64,000 bases of DNA from Rhodopirellula europaea 6C (lineage in GTDB: Bacteria > Planctomycetota > Planctomycetia > Pirellulales > Pirellulaceae), in NCBI RefSeq assembly GCF_000338295.1, contig NZ_ANMO01000216.1, positions 186,001-250,000 on the forward strand, in the 5' to 3' direction. Positions within the stretch are counted from its first letter, which is position 1. The number at the start of each line of letters is the position of its first letter. Under the pieces are notes generated by a model. It did no database searches. It was not told the DNA's origin and saw only the letters and a list, made by a program, of their open reading frames with translations. The position numbers and the translations under genes were made by a program. Positions 10,601 through 20,300 of the stretch are shown here, in pieces.

Positions 10601-10802
10601 TTCCGTTTCGACCGAGCACGCGCATGCGTCCCAGTGGTCGCTTAGCGGTGACCTCTTCATCGGTATTGCTCGTAGTGGTGGAGCGAGGGCATCCACCGCA
10701 GAGGGTCAACAAAGCCCAAATAGCAACGAATCGACCTGCCGCGGGACGGCAGCGACGGAGAGAATTCTTTATCAAATAACAAGCAGCGTTCATGGCAGTC
10801 AT
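7683..10802 (-). CDS. Lipoprotein-like TPR / FG-GAP (VCBS) / ASPIC-UnbV protein
   Basis: A 1039-residue protein. After a basic N-terminus comes a hydrophobic segment with a lipobox-like sequence, AIWALLTLCGGC (Cys ~38). Residues ~50-440 read as helical TPR-type repeats (alternating A/L-rich helices such as DAWQLREAVLEKHGEDPDAITYVARVA). From ~500 to 930 are FG-GAP/VCBS repeats with calcium-binding-like motifs DFDRDGWSDLALV, DLNEDGWPDLL, DLDSDGLSDLVV, DFNADGKIDFYV and DLDGDGNNELVV. The C-terminus (IGTKITVTAGDWKRTHWVTSGGSYL...EVRVEITWPDD) matches the ASPIC/UnbV (CRTAC1-like) domain. This architecture is common in planctomycetes; expected location is periplasmic or surface, with binding partners unknown. 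It is divergent from the cytochrome-containing FG-GAP gene at 10984, suggesting a shared regulatory region. Confidence 0.88.
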   Translation of the reverse strand: MTAMNAACYLIKNSLRRCRPAAGRFVAIWALLTLCGGCPRSTTTSNTDEEVTAKRPLGRMRVLGRNGKWDDAWQLREAVLEKHGEDPDAITYVARVAHQTGRANLAADYLEQASQVENYASAKRVDETLIAMISAGRTHDAMAFLEKVVNAHPDRHETRRVLFDLQMGTEERGAGLEHGRKLILERQFDLELLMTMTDTEIRSMDAKPLDEMVQRNPDDLRPLIGAARSALDQNLFDEARKSLDKIVDRHPNYATAAAMRSLLLAEQADWKELESSLANLPAEVTQRRHFWTAMGMWSEAVGNAGSAARAYLRAAQLDPDISRSWLDLQRVLQSNPSLGASPQVIEAVGNRAEQLNRFNQLRRRFNRSGRISRSVIADMVGVVREMGRPWEAEAWISVAMHLPEDDTIDLQQMRKDLIAELRRDTPWQQTKEFPELQLDLSHLAFQPSIERFLDEQSDEDPRDTPPSVIDDPQLEMADEDRGKTGPIEMVNEAKQRGIAFLASTGDDLDQPGISLHQTLGCGGATLDFDRDGWSDLALVTAGGTPPQKDSPPNVLLRNENGVFTTAPESAGVNDRGFAQGIAVGDLNEDGWPDLLCTNYGPNELLINQGDGTFINATDQWLANPDESRWSTGAAFADLDSDGLSDLVVLNYCEGLDPVTFVCGSDSDDEPARSCSPMRFSGDHDQFFRTNFRGNLRDVTEQWSVKATDAGRGLGLVIGRFEDRIGNQIFVANDMTSNFYWSRALNQTSSDDTANMSWTESALPRGLAVDVRSVAQGSMGIAADDFNADGKIDFYVTNFDQEYNTLHLQTGPGSWRDSTMAVDLGSDTLPLVGFGTTTTDLDGDGNNELVVSNGHVDIFQRDDLSEEATDRPARRSQYAQPMQFFRHGDNGRFEPAATSGEYLSQPHVGRSLWTIDANRDFKPDLLVTHQTEPVALLVNHTESSAPKLRLRVTGTRSSRDAIGTKITVTAGDWKRTHWVTSGGSYLCNEEASWMLSCPDAEDEVRVEITWPDDQQQSFAGLATDSEWLMVQGKPQAINLR

Positions 10803-10983
10803 TGTATCTCAGCAATTGCTTTGGCATGAGCGGCGGGGCTAAACTGCCAACGGTATTTCGTTGTTTCCGATGTGGTTTCGCGGTCCACCCTGTCAGCGGG
10901 AGGACGTCCTCCGCTCGTTTTTCGATCACCCTTCTACTTGGAACAATTTTTTGCTTTTCGGTACGCACACGACACTCACTCGA

Positions 10984-12648
10984 ATGCTCTGTTTCGGGTT
11001 GGCCATCGGAGTGCTTTCGATCGAAATCGGATGCAGGCCTTCGTCTGATTCGTCATCGGACGACGTAGACAAAGAAACGGTCCAATCCAAGAAAAACGAT
11101 CCCGTTTCGGACACAGCCAAAGTCACCGATTCGCGATCGCTTGATGACCGATTGGTTGAGCGGGTTCGTCCTCAGGTCGAGGAGTTCTGTTCGACTTGTC
11201 ATGTGATGCCCAGTCCCAGCGGCGCACCACAATCCGAGTGGCCGCAGGTGGTCGATCAGATGTACATGACTTACCAGGAATCAGGCCGCACGGACGTGAT
11301 CGTTCCGGACCGCACGGAAACAGTGAAGTTCTTTCAGTTGCAGGCACCCAAGTCGAAGGGGCTGCCGTTCGCCGAGCAAGAATTTGGGCGGAGCCGTGCG
11401 GATTGGATGCAACGTTCCGTAGATCTGCAAACGTCACGCCCGCCCGGGATCAGCCACCTGCAATGGATCTCATCCGGACTCGGTGATTCCCCGGCGCTCG
11501 TTGCCTGTGATGTAAACACCGGGGCGGTCTTTGCGACGTGGCCAGGTGAATCGGAAAGCATGACAAAACGTTTGGCAACTCTGTTTCAACCCGTCCATGT
11601 CGAACCTTGTGACATCGACGCGGATGGTTTGTTGGATCTGATCGTCGGCGATGTCGGTGAGTTCAATGCGGCGGACAGCGACCTTGGTCAAGTCGTCGTG
11701 CTTCGCCAGTCAAAGCCGGATGAAACCGATGAGGTCGGAACCATGGAAAAGATCGTCTTGGCCGATGGGCTGGGACGAGTTGCCGAGGTTCAACCAGGTG
11801 ATTTTGATTCCGACGGCGACCTGGATTTTGTTGTCGCGGTTTTTGGTTGGAGAAAAACGGGTGGGCTGTTCTTATTGAGACGCGACGGAGAAGTCGACAT
11901 CTCGCTAGGAAGCAAAGCTTTCACGATGGAAACAATCGATGAGCGAGCCGGCCCGGTCAACGTTCCCACAATCGATCTGAATGGGGACGGGCATTTGGAC
12001 TTTGTCGCCCTAATTAGTCAGGAGCATGAGTCCATTGAAGCGTTCTTCAATGACGGGACGGGGCAATTTCGAAACGTCGCCCTGTATTCGGCTCCTGATC
12101 CGTCTTATGGTTCAACCGGCATCGAACTGGTTGATCTGGATGGTGACGATGATATCGATGTGCTGTTCAGCAACGGTGATTCATTTGACCGAGGTGCAAA
12201 GCGTCACCACATGGTTCAGTGGCTCGAGAATCCATTCGAGGACCAAAGCCGCTGGGTAGAATCACCCGCATCAAAACCTGACCAAGCTCCGAGAGCTGAG
12301 TTTGTGCATCATCCACTGGCCGTTATGCCGGGTGTGTTGCGAGCGCAAGCGGGAGATTTTGATGGAGATGGCGACCTGGATGTGGTCGCGGGCGCGCTGC
12401 TGGCTTCACCGACGATCAAGCGTTGGCGGGGAAGCGGTTCGCCATCGCTGTTGTTGCTTCGACAAAGCGAGGACGGTGTTTTCGAAGGCGAGATCCTTGA
12501 GACCGATTTCCAATACCATCTGACGTTGGAGGTCGCTGACATGGACGCCGACGGCATCGACGAATTCGCAATCGGCAACTTCTTTCGAGACGAAGAATCC
12601 GATGATCCTCACGTCGAATGGTGGAAGCAGCTGAAGGCTGCGGACTGA
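10984..12648 (+). CDS. c-type haem-binding FG-GAP/VCBS repeat lipoprotein
   Basis: A 554-residue protein starting MLCFGLAIGVLSIEIGC, a short lipoprotein signal with Cys17-18 region as lipobox. Residues ~60-130 hold one c-type haem motif, VEEFCSTCHVMPSPSG (CXXCH), with a downstream segment typical of a small cytochrome module. The rest is VCBS/FG-GAP repeats with Asp-rich motifs: DIDADGLLDLIVGDVG, DFDSDGDLDFVVAVFG, DLNGDGHLDFVALI, DLDGDDDIDVLFSNGD, DFDGDGDLDVVAGALL, DMDADGIDEFAIG. The start is uncertain: an open frame extends upstream to a TTG at 10861, but the ATG at 10984 gives an obvious export signal. It is transcribed divergently from the TPR/FG-GAP/UnbV gene. A periplasmic electron-transfer or sensing role is inference only. 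Confidence 0.84.
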   Translation: MLCFGLAIGVLSIEIGCRPSSDSSSDDVDKETVQSKKNDPVSDTAKVTDSRSLDDRLVERVRPQVEEFCSTCHVMPSPSGAPQSEWPQVVDQMYMTYQESGRTDVIVPDRTETVKFFQLQAPKSKGLPFAEQEFGRSRADWMQRSVDLQTSRPPGISHLQWISSGLGDSPALVACDVNTGAVFATWPGESESMTKRLATLFQPVHVEPCDIDADGLLDLIVGDVGEFNAADSDLGQVVVLRQSKPDETDEVGTMEKIVLADGLGRVAEVQPGDFDSDGDLDFVVAVFGWRKTGGLFLLRRDGEVDISLGSKAFTMETIDERAGPVNVPTIDLNGDGHLDFVALISQEHESIEAFFNDGTGQFRNVALYSAPDPSYGSTGIELVDLDGDDDIDVLFSNGDSFDRGAKRHHMVQWLENPFEDQSRWVESPASKPDQAPRAEFVHHPLAVMPGVLRAQAGDFDGDGDLDVVAGALLASPTIKRWRGSGSPSLLLLRQSEDGVFEGEILETDFQYHLTLEVADMDADGIDEFAIGNFFRDEESDDPHVEWWKQLKAAD

Positions 12649-12694
12649 GGTTCTCCGTTGAAACTCGCTGGTACGCTTTGGGCGTTCTAACTTC

Positions 12695-12753
12695 TTAGCG
12701 GAATAGTGCGAGCCATCCGGTTCCTCACCGGGGGGATCGCGTCACTCCGCTAA
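12695..12753. repeat. Palindromic intergenic element with ttagcgga ends
   Basis: Perfect 8-bp terminal inverted repeats ttagcgga (12695-12702) and tccgctaa (12746-12753) flank an imperfect inner stem (gcga...ccggt paired with accgg...tcgc around the loop ttcctc). It sits in the 118-bp gap between the convergent FG-GAP and mutS genes. No T-run follows on either strand. It shares the ttagcgg core with the element at 4501-4624. Confidence 0.6.
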
Positions 12754-12766
12754 CACGAAAGCTATC

Positions 12767-15442
12767 TCAACCTCGAACCGGATTCGGGCCGGCGGTCAGT
12801 TTCGCTTTCGCATCTTGCAGAAACTGCCAAGCCTGGATCGGTGACATTGAATCAATGTCGACTGTTTCAATCTCTTGGATCAGCGGGTGATCGGCGTAGC
12901 CGAACAACGTCAGTTGATACGTGTCGCCGGAGCCCTTTCCGTTGGCTCCACTTGGTGGAGCGATCGTGGGTCGGTCGAGACTGTCACGGTGGTCTGCTTC
13001 AAGTTGTGCCAGCACGTCCTTCGCACGCTCGTTGACTTCGACCGGAATCCCGGCCAATCGAGCGACTTGGATGCCGTAGCTCTTGTCTGCACTCCCCGGC
13101 ACGATGCGGTGCAAGAACACCACTTCGTCTTGCCATTCTTTCACCGCGACGCTGAGGTTGGCGACGCGTGGAAGGGTTTCTTGGAGTGCGGCGAGTTCGT
13201 GATAGTGCGTTGCGAAAAGCGTTCTTGCGCCGATTTGTTCGTGCAAATGCTCGGTGATCGCCCAGGCCAACGACAAGCCATCGTACGTGCTGGTTCCACG
13301 ACCGATTTCGTCAAGGATGACCAAGCTGCGTGAGGTCGCGGTGTTCAGAATCCGAGCGGTCTCGACCATCTCGACCATGAACGTGCTTTGGCCGCGACTG
13401 AGTTCATCGCTCGCACCAACCCGAGCGAAGATTCGATCGGCGATTCCAATTTCGGCGGAGGTCGCGGGGACGAAGCTGCCGGTTTGTGCCAGCAAAGTGA
13501 TCAACGCGACTTGGCGAATGTAGGTGCTCTTACCAGCCATGTTGGGGCCGGTGATCAGCAAAATCATTCCCGTTTCGGGGCTTTGATTGCAATCGTTGGG
13601 AACGAATTCGCCCTGCGCCATCGTGACATCCAACACCGGGTGTCGGCCGCCTTCGATACGAAGCACGCTGTCATCGGTCAGGGTTGGACGCACCCAATGA
13701 TGTTGCGCCGCGACTTCTGCCAATGATGCGACCACGTCGGTCATGGCGATGGCGTTCGCAACTTCCTGCAAGATCGCCAGATGCTTGTGCGTGTTTTCGC
13801 GGAGCAGCGTGAAGAGCATTTGCTCGCGGCTGGATGCCTTTTCATCCGCCGCGAGAACCTTCTCTTCGTATTCTTTGAGCTCCGGCGTGATGTACCGTTC
13901 GCAGTTCTTCAGTGTCTGCTTGCGAATGAAGTCCGCGGGGATTTTGTCTTTGTGTGCGTTGCTGACTTCCAGGTAGTAACCAAAGACGCGGTTGTAACCG
14001 ACCTTCAGATTGGGGATGCCGGTTTCGTCCATTTGTCGCTGTTGATATTCAGCGATCCAGCGTTTGCCGCCGCGAGCCAATTCGCGGAGTGTGTCGAGTT
14101 CGGAATCAAAGCCTTCACGAATGAAGTTGCCATCGGCAGCCGACAGCGGGCATTCATCATTGAGGGCGGACTCGAGTTGTTCGCGAAGTTCGGGACAGAG
14201 ATGCAGTTCCGATTCCAGTTGAGTCAGACACGCGCTGTCTCGTTCGGCCAAACGAGCTTTAAGGGCCGGAAGACCACTGAGAGTGACGGCGATTTGTCGC
14301 AAGTCGCGCGGTCCGGTGCGTCCGGTGGCGACTCGAGCCAGCAAACGGGTCAGGTCGTATGTGTCACCAAGGACGGTGCGGATGTCGCTTCGCAAGTTGT
14401 TGTTGCGAACGAACTCGTCCACCGCGTCCGTTCGATAGGTGATCGCGTCCGCATCGATAAGCGGAGCAGCCAAGTGATCCGCGAGCAATCGCGAACCCAT
14501 CGGCGTCACGGTCCGGTCAATCACGCCGAGCAAAGCACCTTCGCGAGAACCGGTTCGCATCGTCCGAGTGATTTCGAGACTGCGTCGCGTCGCGGCGTCG
14601 ATCTGCAAAACCGGGCTGCGGTTGTGGCAGGTCAGCGAACGAAAGTGATCCAGTGATCCTCGCTGGGTTTCTTTCAGATAACAAAGCACCGCACCGGCGG
14701 CTCGGATCGCAACGTCGCCGTTGTCTTCAAACCCAAGGCCTTCGAGGTTGGCAACCGAAAGCTGTTTGCACAGCGATTTTTCGGCGTCGGCGGCCGCGTA
14801 GCTCCAGGCGGGACGAGCTGTCCAAGACCAAGTCGCGGTTGGGTCGGGGTGAACGGAGGCGTCGTCTTCGCAGTGAAGCACTTCGGCGGGACCAATTCGA
14901 GCGAGCTCATCGTCCAGGCGGGCTCGCGGGAAAACGCCGGCCTCGAAACGGCCGCTGGAAAGTTCCGCCCAAGCGATCCCGACGACGTCACCACCGCTCG
15001 GGTCGTTGTTTTTGGCTGCTTCTTTCTTCGCTTTTTCGCGAGCCTTCTGGCTCGGTGCGAAAACGGCGGCCAAGTAGTTCGGTTCCTTGGGATCGAGCAA
15101 TCCCTCGTCGGTCAACGTGCCGGCGCTGACCACCCGAGTGATCTCGCGGCGGACCAAGCCCTTGGCGGCTTTTGGATCTTCGACTTGCTCGCAGACCGCG
15201 GCTCGAAAGCCCGCACGAATCAGCTTTTGCAGGTACTGATCCAACTGATGATGGGGGAAACCCGCCATCGCCGTCGGATTTTCGCTGTCTTTGTCGCGGC
15301 TGGTGAGGGTCAGCCCCAAGATCCCCGCAGCGACCTTGGCGTCGTCCAAAAACAGCTCGTAGAAATCGCCCATGCGAAAGAAGAGCAATGCGTCACCGCA
15401 CGCCTCTTTCGCCTCGTGGTACTGTCGCATCATGGGAGTCAT
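12767..15442 (-). CDS. mutS: DNA mismatch repair protein MutS
   Basis: An 891-residue MutS1 that recognises mismatches and small loops and couples ATP binding to recruitment of MutL. The N-terminus MTPMMRQYHEAKEACGDALLFFRMGDFYELFLDDA contains the mismatch-reading F-x-E-type motif (FYELF). Connector, core and clamp domains follow; the ATPase has Walker A GPNMAGKST, DEIGRGTSTYDG (Walker B and D-loop region), FATHYHEL, and the composite-site ARVGASDELSRGQSTFMVEM. The length is slightly above E. coli MutS (853), partly from a ~30-residue Ala/Lys/Asp-rich stretch near 132-150. No Shine-Dalgarno precedes the ATG, but the start matches the family. The NIPSNAP gene lies 48 bp upstream on the same strand. 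Confidence 0.97.
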   Translation of the reverse strand: MTPMMRQYHEAKEACGDALLFFRMGDFYELFLDDAKVAAGILGLTLTSRDKDSENPTAMAGFPHHQLDQYLQKLIRAGFRAAVCEQVEDPKAAKGLVRREITRVVSAGTLTDEGLLDPKEPNYLAAVFAPSQKAREKAKKEAAKNNDPSGGDVVGIAWAELSSGRFEAGVFPRARLDDELARIGPAEVLHCEDDASVHPDPTATWSWTARPAWSYAAADAEKSLCKQLSVANLEGLGFEDNGDVAIRAAGAVLCYLKETQRGSLDHFRSLTCHNRSPVLQIDAATRRSLEITRTMRTGSREGALLGVIDRTVTPMGSRLLADHLAAPLIDADAITYRTDAVDEFVRNNNLRSDIRTVLGDTYDLTRLLARVATGRTGPRDLRQIAVTLSGLPALKARLAERDSACLTQLESELHLCPELREQLESALNDECPLSAADGNFIREGFDSELDTLRELARGGKRWIAEYQQRQMDETGIPNLKVGYNRVFGYYLEVSNAHKDKIPADFIRKQTLKNCERYITPELKEYEEKVLAADEKASSREQMLFTLLRENTHKHLAILQEVANAIAMTDVVASLAEVAAQHHWVRPTLTDDSVLRIEGGRHPVLDVTMAQGEFVPNDCNQSPETGMILLITGPNMAGKSTYIRQVALITLLAQTGSFVPATSAEIGIADRIFARVGASDELSRGQSTFMVEMVETARILNTATSRSLVILDEIGRGTSTYDGLSLAWAITEHLHEQIGARTLFATHYHELAALQETLPRVANLSVAVKEWQDEVVFLHRIVPGSADKSYGIQVARLAGIPVEVNERAKDVLAQLEADHRDSLDRPTIAPPSGANGKGSGDTYQLTLFGYADHPLIQEIETVDIDSMSPIQAWQFLQDAKAKLTAGPNPVRG

Positions 15443-15490
15443 GGTGCGAATCGTACCGGCAGGCCGCCGCCTCGGACAGCCTCGCTGGGG

Positions 15491-16270
15491 TCACATTTGC
15501 GAGTAAGGTTTCGCCGAGAGTACGAATTTGTCGATCCGGCTGACCGTGCCACCGTAGCGAGGGTTTTTGCTCAGCACTTTCCAGTCCGGGTGGGCACGGA
15601 ATGCGTCCCAAGCTTTTTCGCGGGCCGCTTCGTTTTTGTACACCGTCAGGTAGGTCAAGCTAGGCATTTGCGGTCCCACCAGAGCTTGTCCGATGAAAAT
15701 GGGCTGAATGCCGCTGTCGAGAAAAATCGGCACTTCGCCGGCGTTGAACATTTCGACTTTCAAGTCACCCAGACGCTCGTTGGCGCTTTCGTACAGGCGA
15801 AGTTCGTACACCCGTTCATCGTTTTCAAGCGTTCCGTCAGGAACAACGGTTTTGGGCCAGCAATCCATCGCGGTGAGCAATTCGCTGCTGATTCGCGAAT
15901 AAGGAGGCGACTTCGCGTCGCGGCCCAAGTAATCCGCGGCGGCATTTTGATATTCCGAATCCTTGGCCAATGCGGCTCGTGACGTTTCCACCTGCCCAAG
16001 TTCGGTGAACGGGATGATGACAAAGACCGATCCCGCTTTGGTTTCGGAGTTTTCTTTGGGGGCAAAGACGCCGACCGGGCCAATGTTTTGTCGTTCCAAT
16101 GCGGGAATCAGTGCTTTTTCAAGATACTGATCAATCGCCGCCGCATCGCCCTTTTCGCCCAGAACGATCGTGCGGACTTCGTAGTATTCGTCAGCAAAAC
16201 TCATGGCAGATTGCAAGCAAGCGGTGAGGCAAAGAGCGGCGGTCCAGCCGAATGTCATCCATCGTTTCAT
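15491..16270 (-). CDS. Secreted NIPSNAP-domain protein
   Basis: A 259-residue product with a signal peptide (MKRWMTFGWTAALCLTACLQSAMSFA, cleavage after ASA/SFA). The mature part has two ferredoxin-like halves; the C-terminal half (VYELRLYESANERLGDLKVEMFNAGEVPIFLDSGI... SLTYLTVYKNEAAREKAWDAFRAHPDWKVL) is a clear NIPSNAP domain. The N-terminal half (YYEVRTIVLGEKGDAAAIDQYLEKALIPALER) is a more divergent copy. In planctomycetes such exported double-NIPSNAP proteins are common; activity is unknown. ATG 16270 is chosen because the signal peptide starts there; a TTG 15 bases upstream is an alternative. It is upstream of mutS with only 48 bp between, so co-transcription is possible. Confidence 0.9.
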   Translation of the reverse strand: MKRWMTFGWTAALCLTACLQSAMSFADEYYEVRTIVLGEKGDAAAIDQYLEKALIPALERQNIGPVGVFAPKENSETKAGSVFVIIPFTELGQVETSRAALAKDSEYQNAAADYLGRDAKSPPYSRISSELLTAMDCWPKTVVPDGTLENDERVYELRLYESANERLGDLKVEMFNAGEVPIFLDSGIQPIFIGQALVGPQMPSLTYLTVYKNEAAREKAWDAFRAHPDWKVLSKNPRYGGTVSRIDKFVLSAKPYSQM

Positions 16271-16580
16271 GGGAAGTGTCTTCAAAGTGGGAGGGAAGGA
16301 TCGTTGTCCGGAGGAACGAACGCAGCAGGCAAATCGGAAGTGCGTCCGGCAACCAGCGTCAATTTAGCACAGCCGACCGCACCAGATTTAACTCGGCCGG
16401 TGGCGTCGAATTTACACCGTCGGTGGCGAACGAATTTCACAGCCGATTCGCGTCACGCTGATCATTGAGTTTCGTGGGAGTCCACTCATCGGATTCGCGT
16501 GATACGATTTTCACCGAGGGCGTTGGCTTTGCCGATCGACCCTCCACATATCTTCACTCCAATTCAGCGGAACGAAACTG
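16271..16580. other. Divergent intergenic region, no gene seen
   Basis: About 310 bases between the NIPSNAP gene (-) and the ABC ATPase gene (+). No open frame with protein-like composition, no tRNA and no palindromic element longer than a few base pairs was recognised. Promoters for both flanking genes are expected here. Confidence 0.4.
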
Positions 16581-17279
16581 TTGACGGATTCAGACGGCAC
16601 GCCAGCGACCGACACCCCACCGTTGCTCGAGTTGCGGGGTGTCAGCAAGCACTACGTGGACGGCGATGTCGACGCATTGGTGAATGTCAATTTGTCGATC
16701 GCGTCCGCCGAATTTGTGGCCATCGTCGGGCCCAGCGGAGGTGGCAAGTCGACTTTGCTGAACATGTTGGGGGCCTTGGACGAGCCAACTCGGGGTGAGG
16801 TTTGGTTTGAAGGCAAACCGTTGTCGCAACAACCCAGTCTGGACCGGTTTCGAGCTCATAAGATCGGATTCATCTTTCAGTCGTATCATTTGTTGCCCAA
16901 TCTGACCGCTCATGAGAACGTGCAACTGACAATGTTCGACACGCATCCCAACGTGTCGCAACGAAAAGCCGAAGCGATCCGTTTGTTAGAAAGAGTTGGA
17001 CTCGGCGATCGAGTGAACCATCGCGCCGACAAACTTTCGATCGGGCAAAGACAACGTGTTGCCATCGCGCGAGCGATTGCGGGGAACCCGCCATTGATCT
17101 TGGCCGATGAGCCCACCGGTGCACTTGATACCGAGCGTGGGAACGAGGTGATGGATTTGCTCGATGAAATCCGCAAAGAAGAAAACTCCACACTCGTCGT
17201 GGTGACTCACGATGAACGCGTGGCGGAGCGTGCTGACCGGGTAGTCTATATATGTGACGGGATGTTGCGGACCGTCTAA
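16581..17279 (+). CDS. ABC transporter ATP-binding protein, LolD/MacB-like
   Basis: A 232-residue ABC ATPase. Motifs in order: Walker A GPSGGGKST, Q-loop IFQSYHLLPNLTAHENV (the FQSYHLLP form is typical of the LolD/MacB/FtsE-type MlaF-like branch), signature LSIGQRQRVAIARAI, Walker B LILADEPTGALD and H-loop VTHDERVAERADRVVYI. This class drives FtsX/MacB-type permeases in lipoprotein release, macrolide efflux or cell-division roles. No permease gene lies next to it in the window, so the partner is unknown. The start is TTG at 16581, weakly supported by GCGGAA upstream; no ATG is available before the first conserved strand. Confidence 0.9.
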   Translation: MTDSDGTPATDTPPLLELRGVSKHYVDGDVDALVNVNLSIASAEFVAIVGPSGGGKSTLLNMLGALDEPTRGEVWFEGKPLSQQPSLDRFRAHKIGFIFQSYHLLPNLTAHENVQLTMFDTHPNVSQRKAEAIRLLERVGLGDRVNHRADKLSIGQRQRVAIARAIAGNPPLILADEPTGALDTERGNEVMDLLDEIRKEENSTLVVVTHDERVAERADRVVYICDGMLRTV

Positions 17280-17368
17280 GATGTGGTGTGGGCTTTAGCA
17301 GACCCTTGCGGTTTGTTCCTTCGCACAGCCATCTTCAAACCTTCCCACCACAAAAGCCACGGCACGCA

Positions 17369-20300
17369 ATGCGTGATCTATCGACTCTGTTCTTGACCCG
17401 CGACGGAAAACGCAATCTGAACCACCGGAAGCTTGGTTCATGGAATTGGATTGTGTCCGTGATCTGCGTCGTTGCGCTGGTTCCGTTTGCGAACGCTGAC
17501 GACGCGAGCGAACCGGAAGATGCGATCCAGTTCAATCGCGACATCCGTCCAATCTTGTCAGAGAATTGCTTTCACTGTCACGGACCAGACGACGAAAACC
17601 GTGAGGCTGGTTTGCACTTGGATACCGAAGAAGGGGCCAAGGACTGGGCGATTGTCGAAGGCGATTGGGAAGCCAGTGAAGTCTGGTTGCGAATGGTGTC
17701 CGACGATCCGGACATGTTGATGCCGCCGCCGGATTCGGAACGCAAGGTGACACCCGAGCAAACCGAACTCGTGCGTCGTTGGATCGAACAAGGTGCTCAC
17801 TATCAAAGCCATTGGTCGTTCATCTCACCGGCGGACGTCGATGTTCCAGATGAAGACGCACTCGGCGATCAGTCATCGGGTGGAGCGAACGAGATCGATC
17901 GGTTCATCAATCTCGCGTTGACCAAGGCTGGGTTGCAGCCCGAAGGTGAAGCCGACCGAGAAACTTGGTTGCGCCGGGTAACGTTTGACTTGATAGGCAT
18001 TCCGCCGACGCTTTCGGAGATGGACGCGTTCTTGGCGGATGACAGTCCGATGGCCAAGGTCCGCGTGATCGATCGATTGCTCGCGCGTCCCGAATACGGC
18101 GAACGCATGGCGACGGATTGGCTCGACGCAGCACGGTACAGCGACACATATGGGTATCAGGTCGATCGTGATCGCTTTGTCTGGCCATGGCGAGATTGGG
18201 TGACCAACGCGTTCAACGACAACATGCCCTATGACGAATTTGTGACGCAGCAACTGGCGGGCGATTTGTTGCCGGGTGCGACTCGCGAACAGATCTTGGC
18301 GACCACGTTCAATCGTTTGCATCCACAGAAGGTCGAAGGCGGAAGCGTGCCGGAAGAGTTTCGCATTGAGTATGTTGCCGACCGAGCCCAGACCGTTGCG
18401 ACCGCGATGATGGGACTGACGTATGAATGTTGCCGATGTCACAACCACAAATACGATCCGATCAGCCAAGAGAATTATTTCCAACTGAATGCGTTCTTCG
18501 ACAATATTGACGAAGCCGGGTTGTATTCGTATTTCACACCATCGGTTCCAACGCCCACATTGCCGTTGCCGACCGAAGAAGAGGAACGCCGGTTGAAGCA
18601 GTTGCAAAGCGACATTGCCGTCGCGGAACAACGGCTTCGAACAACGATCCAAGAGCGACGTGATCATTGGTCTGAACAGTTGAATCAGACCAGCTTAACT
18701 TCGATCGCTTCATTACCAGAACATCGTTTGGCGAAGCCTGTCGCCTCACTGGATTTCGAAGACGAACCCAAATCGCCCAACCAGTCAGTCGAAGGCAAAG
18801 TCGGGAAGGCTTGGCAGTTGACCGGCGATGACGCCGTTGCGACCGAAGTGGGAAACTTTGATCGTTCCCAGCCGTTTTCGGTTTCCCTTTGGATGAAGAC
18901 TCCCGACCTCAAGGAACGCGCCGTCGTCTGGCATCGTTCGAGAGCTTGGACGGACGCCGCCAGTCGCGGTTATGAATTGCTGATCTTGGATGGAAAACTT
19001 CAGTGGTCGCAGATTCACTTTTGGCCGGGCAATGCAATCAGCGTTGTGACGAACGAAGCCATTCCCGTTGGTGAGTGGGTGCATGTCACGGCCACAACCG
19101 AAGGATCCAGTTCAGCATCTGGGCTGGAAATTCACGTCAACGGAAAAGCGGTCGAGACCAGCGTTGTTCGAGATACCCTGACCAAACAAATCCAAGGCGG
19201 TGGCGGCGACAACATCACCATCGGCGAACGGATGCGAGATCGTGGTTTCAAGAAAGGGGCTGTCGACCAGTTCCGCGTCTTTGATGTTCGCTTGAGCGAC
19301 TTGGAAATCCAGCAACTCGCCCGCGATGAATATGAGTTCGACACCGAATCGGACTGGGATCGGGATCAGTTGATCGATCATGCCTTGGAGCGTTGGGACG
19401 AAGAAGTCGCCTCGGCTCGAGCCAAGTTGCGCGAGGCTCGCGTTGCGAAGTGCAAGTTGGAAGATTCGCTCGATGAAATCATGGTGATGCGTGAGTTGCC
19501 TGAGCAACGGCCCACTCACTTGCTCGCCCGCGGTGTCTACGACAGTCCACAACAAGTCGTCCAGCCAGGCACGCCTGACTTCTTGCCGCCGATGAACTCG
19601 GACGGCTCATCCAACCCGAACCGATTGACGTTGGCGAAATGGTTGTGTGACCGAGAGCATCCGCTGACGTCACGAGTCGCAGTGAACCGATTGTGGCAAA
19701 TCTGTTTTGGTCAGGGTCTGGTCCGCACGCCGGAAGATTTTGGAAGCCAGGGGATGCCGCCGACGCATCCAGAGTTACTGGATTGGTTGGCTTTGGATCT
19801 AGCAGACAATGGCTGGGACCTGAAGCGAATGATGAAGCAGATCATGCTTTCAGATGTCTATGGTCGCAGCAGTGTCTCGACACAAGACAGCCTCGCCTTG
19901 GTTGATCCGAGCAATCGGTTGCTGTCGCACTTTCCGACTTATCGATTGCCCGCCGAGATGTTGCGTGACCAAGCACTCGCCGCCGGCGGACGCTTGGTTC
20001 GAACGATGGGCGGACCGCCAGCGAAACCATACGAAGTGGAAGTGTCGTTCAAGCCCACCGATCGCGACAAAGGCGAGGGTTTGTACCGGCGGAGTTTGTA
20101 CACCTATTGGAAACGCACCAGCCCCGCTCCGGTGATGACAACATTGGATGCTGCCAAGCGAGATGTTTGTCGTGTTCAGCGTGAACGAACCGCGTCGCCA
20201 CTGCAGGCGTTCGTGATGCTCAACGGCCCGCAAACGATCGAGGCCTCTCGCGGTTTAGCGGAACGATTGGTTCGGGAAGCATTCTCCCAAGACGTGAAGA

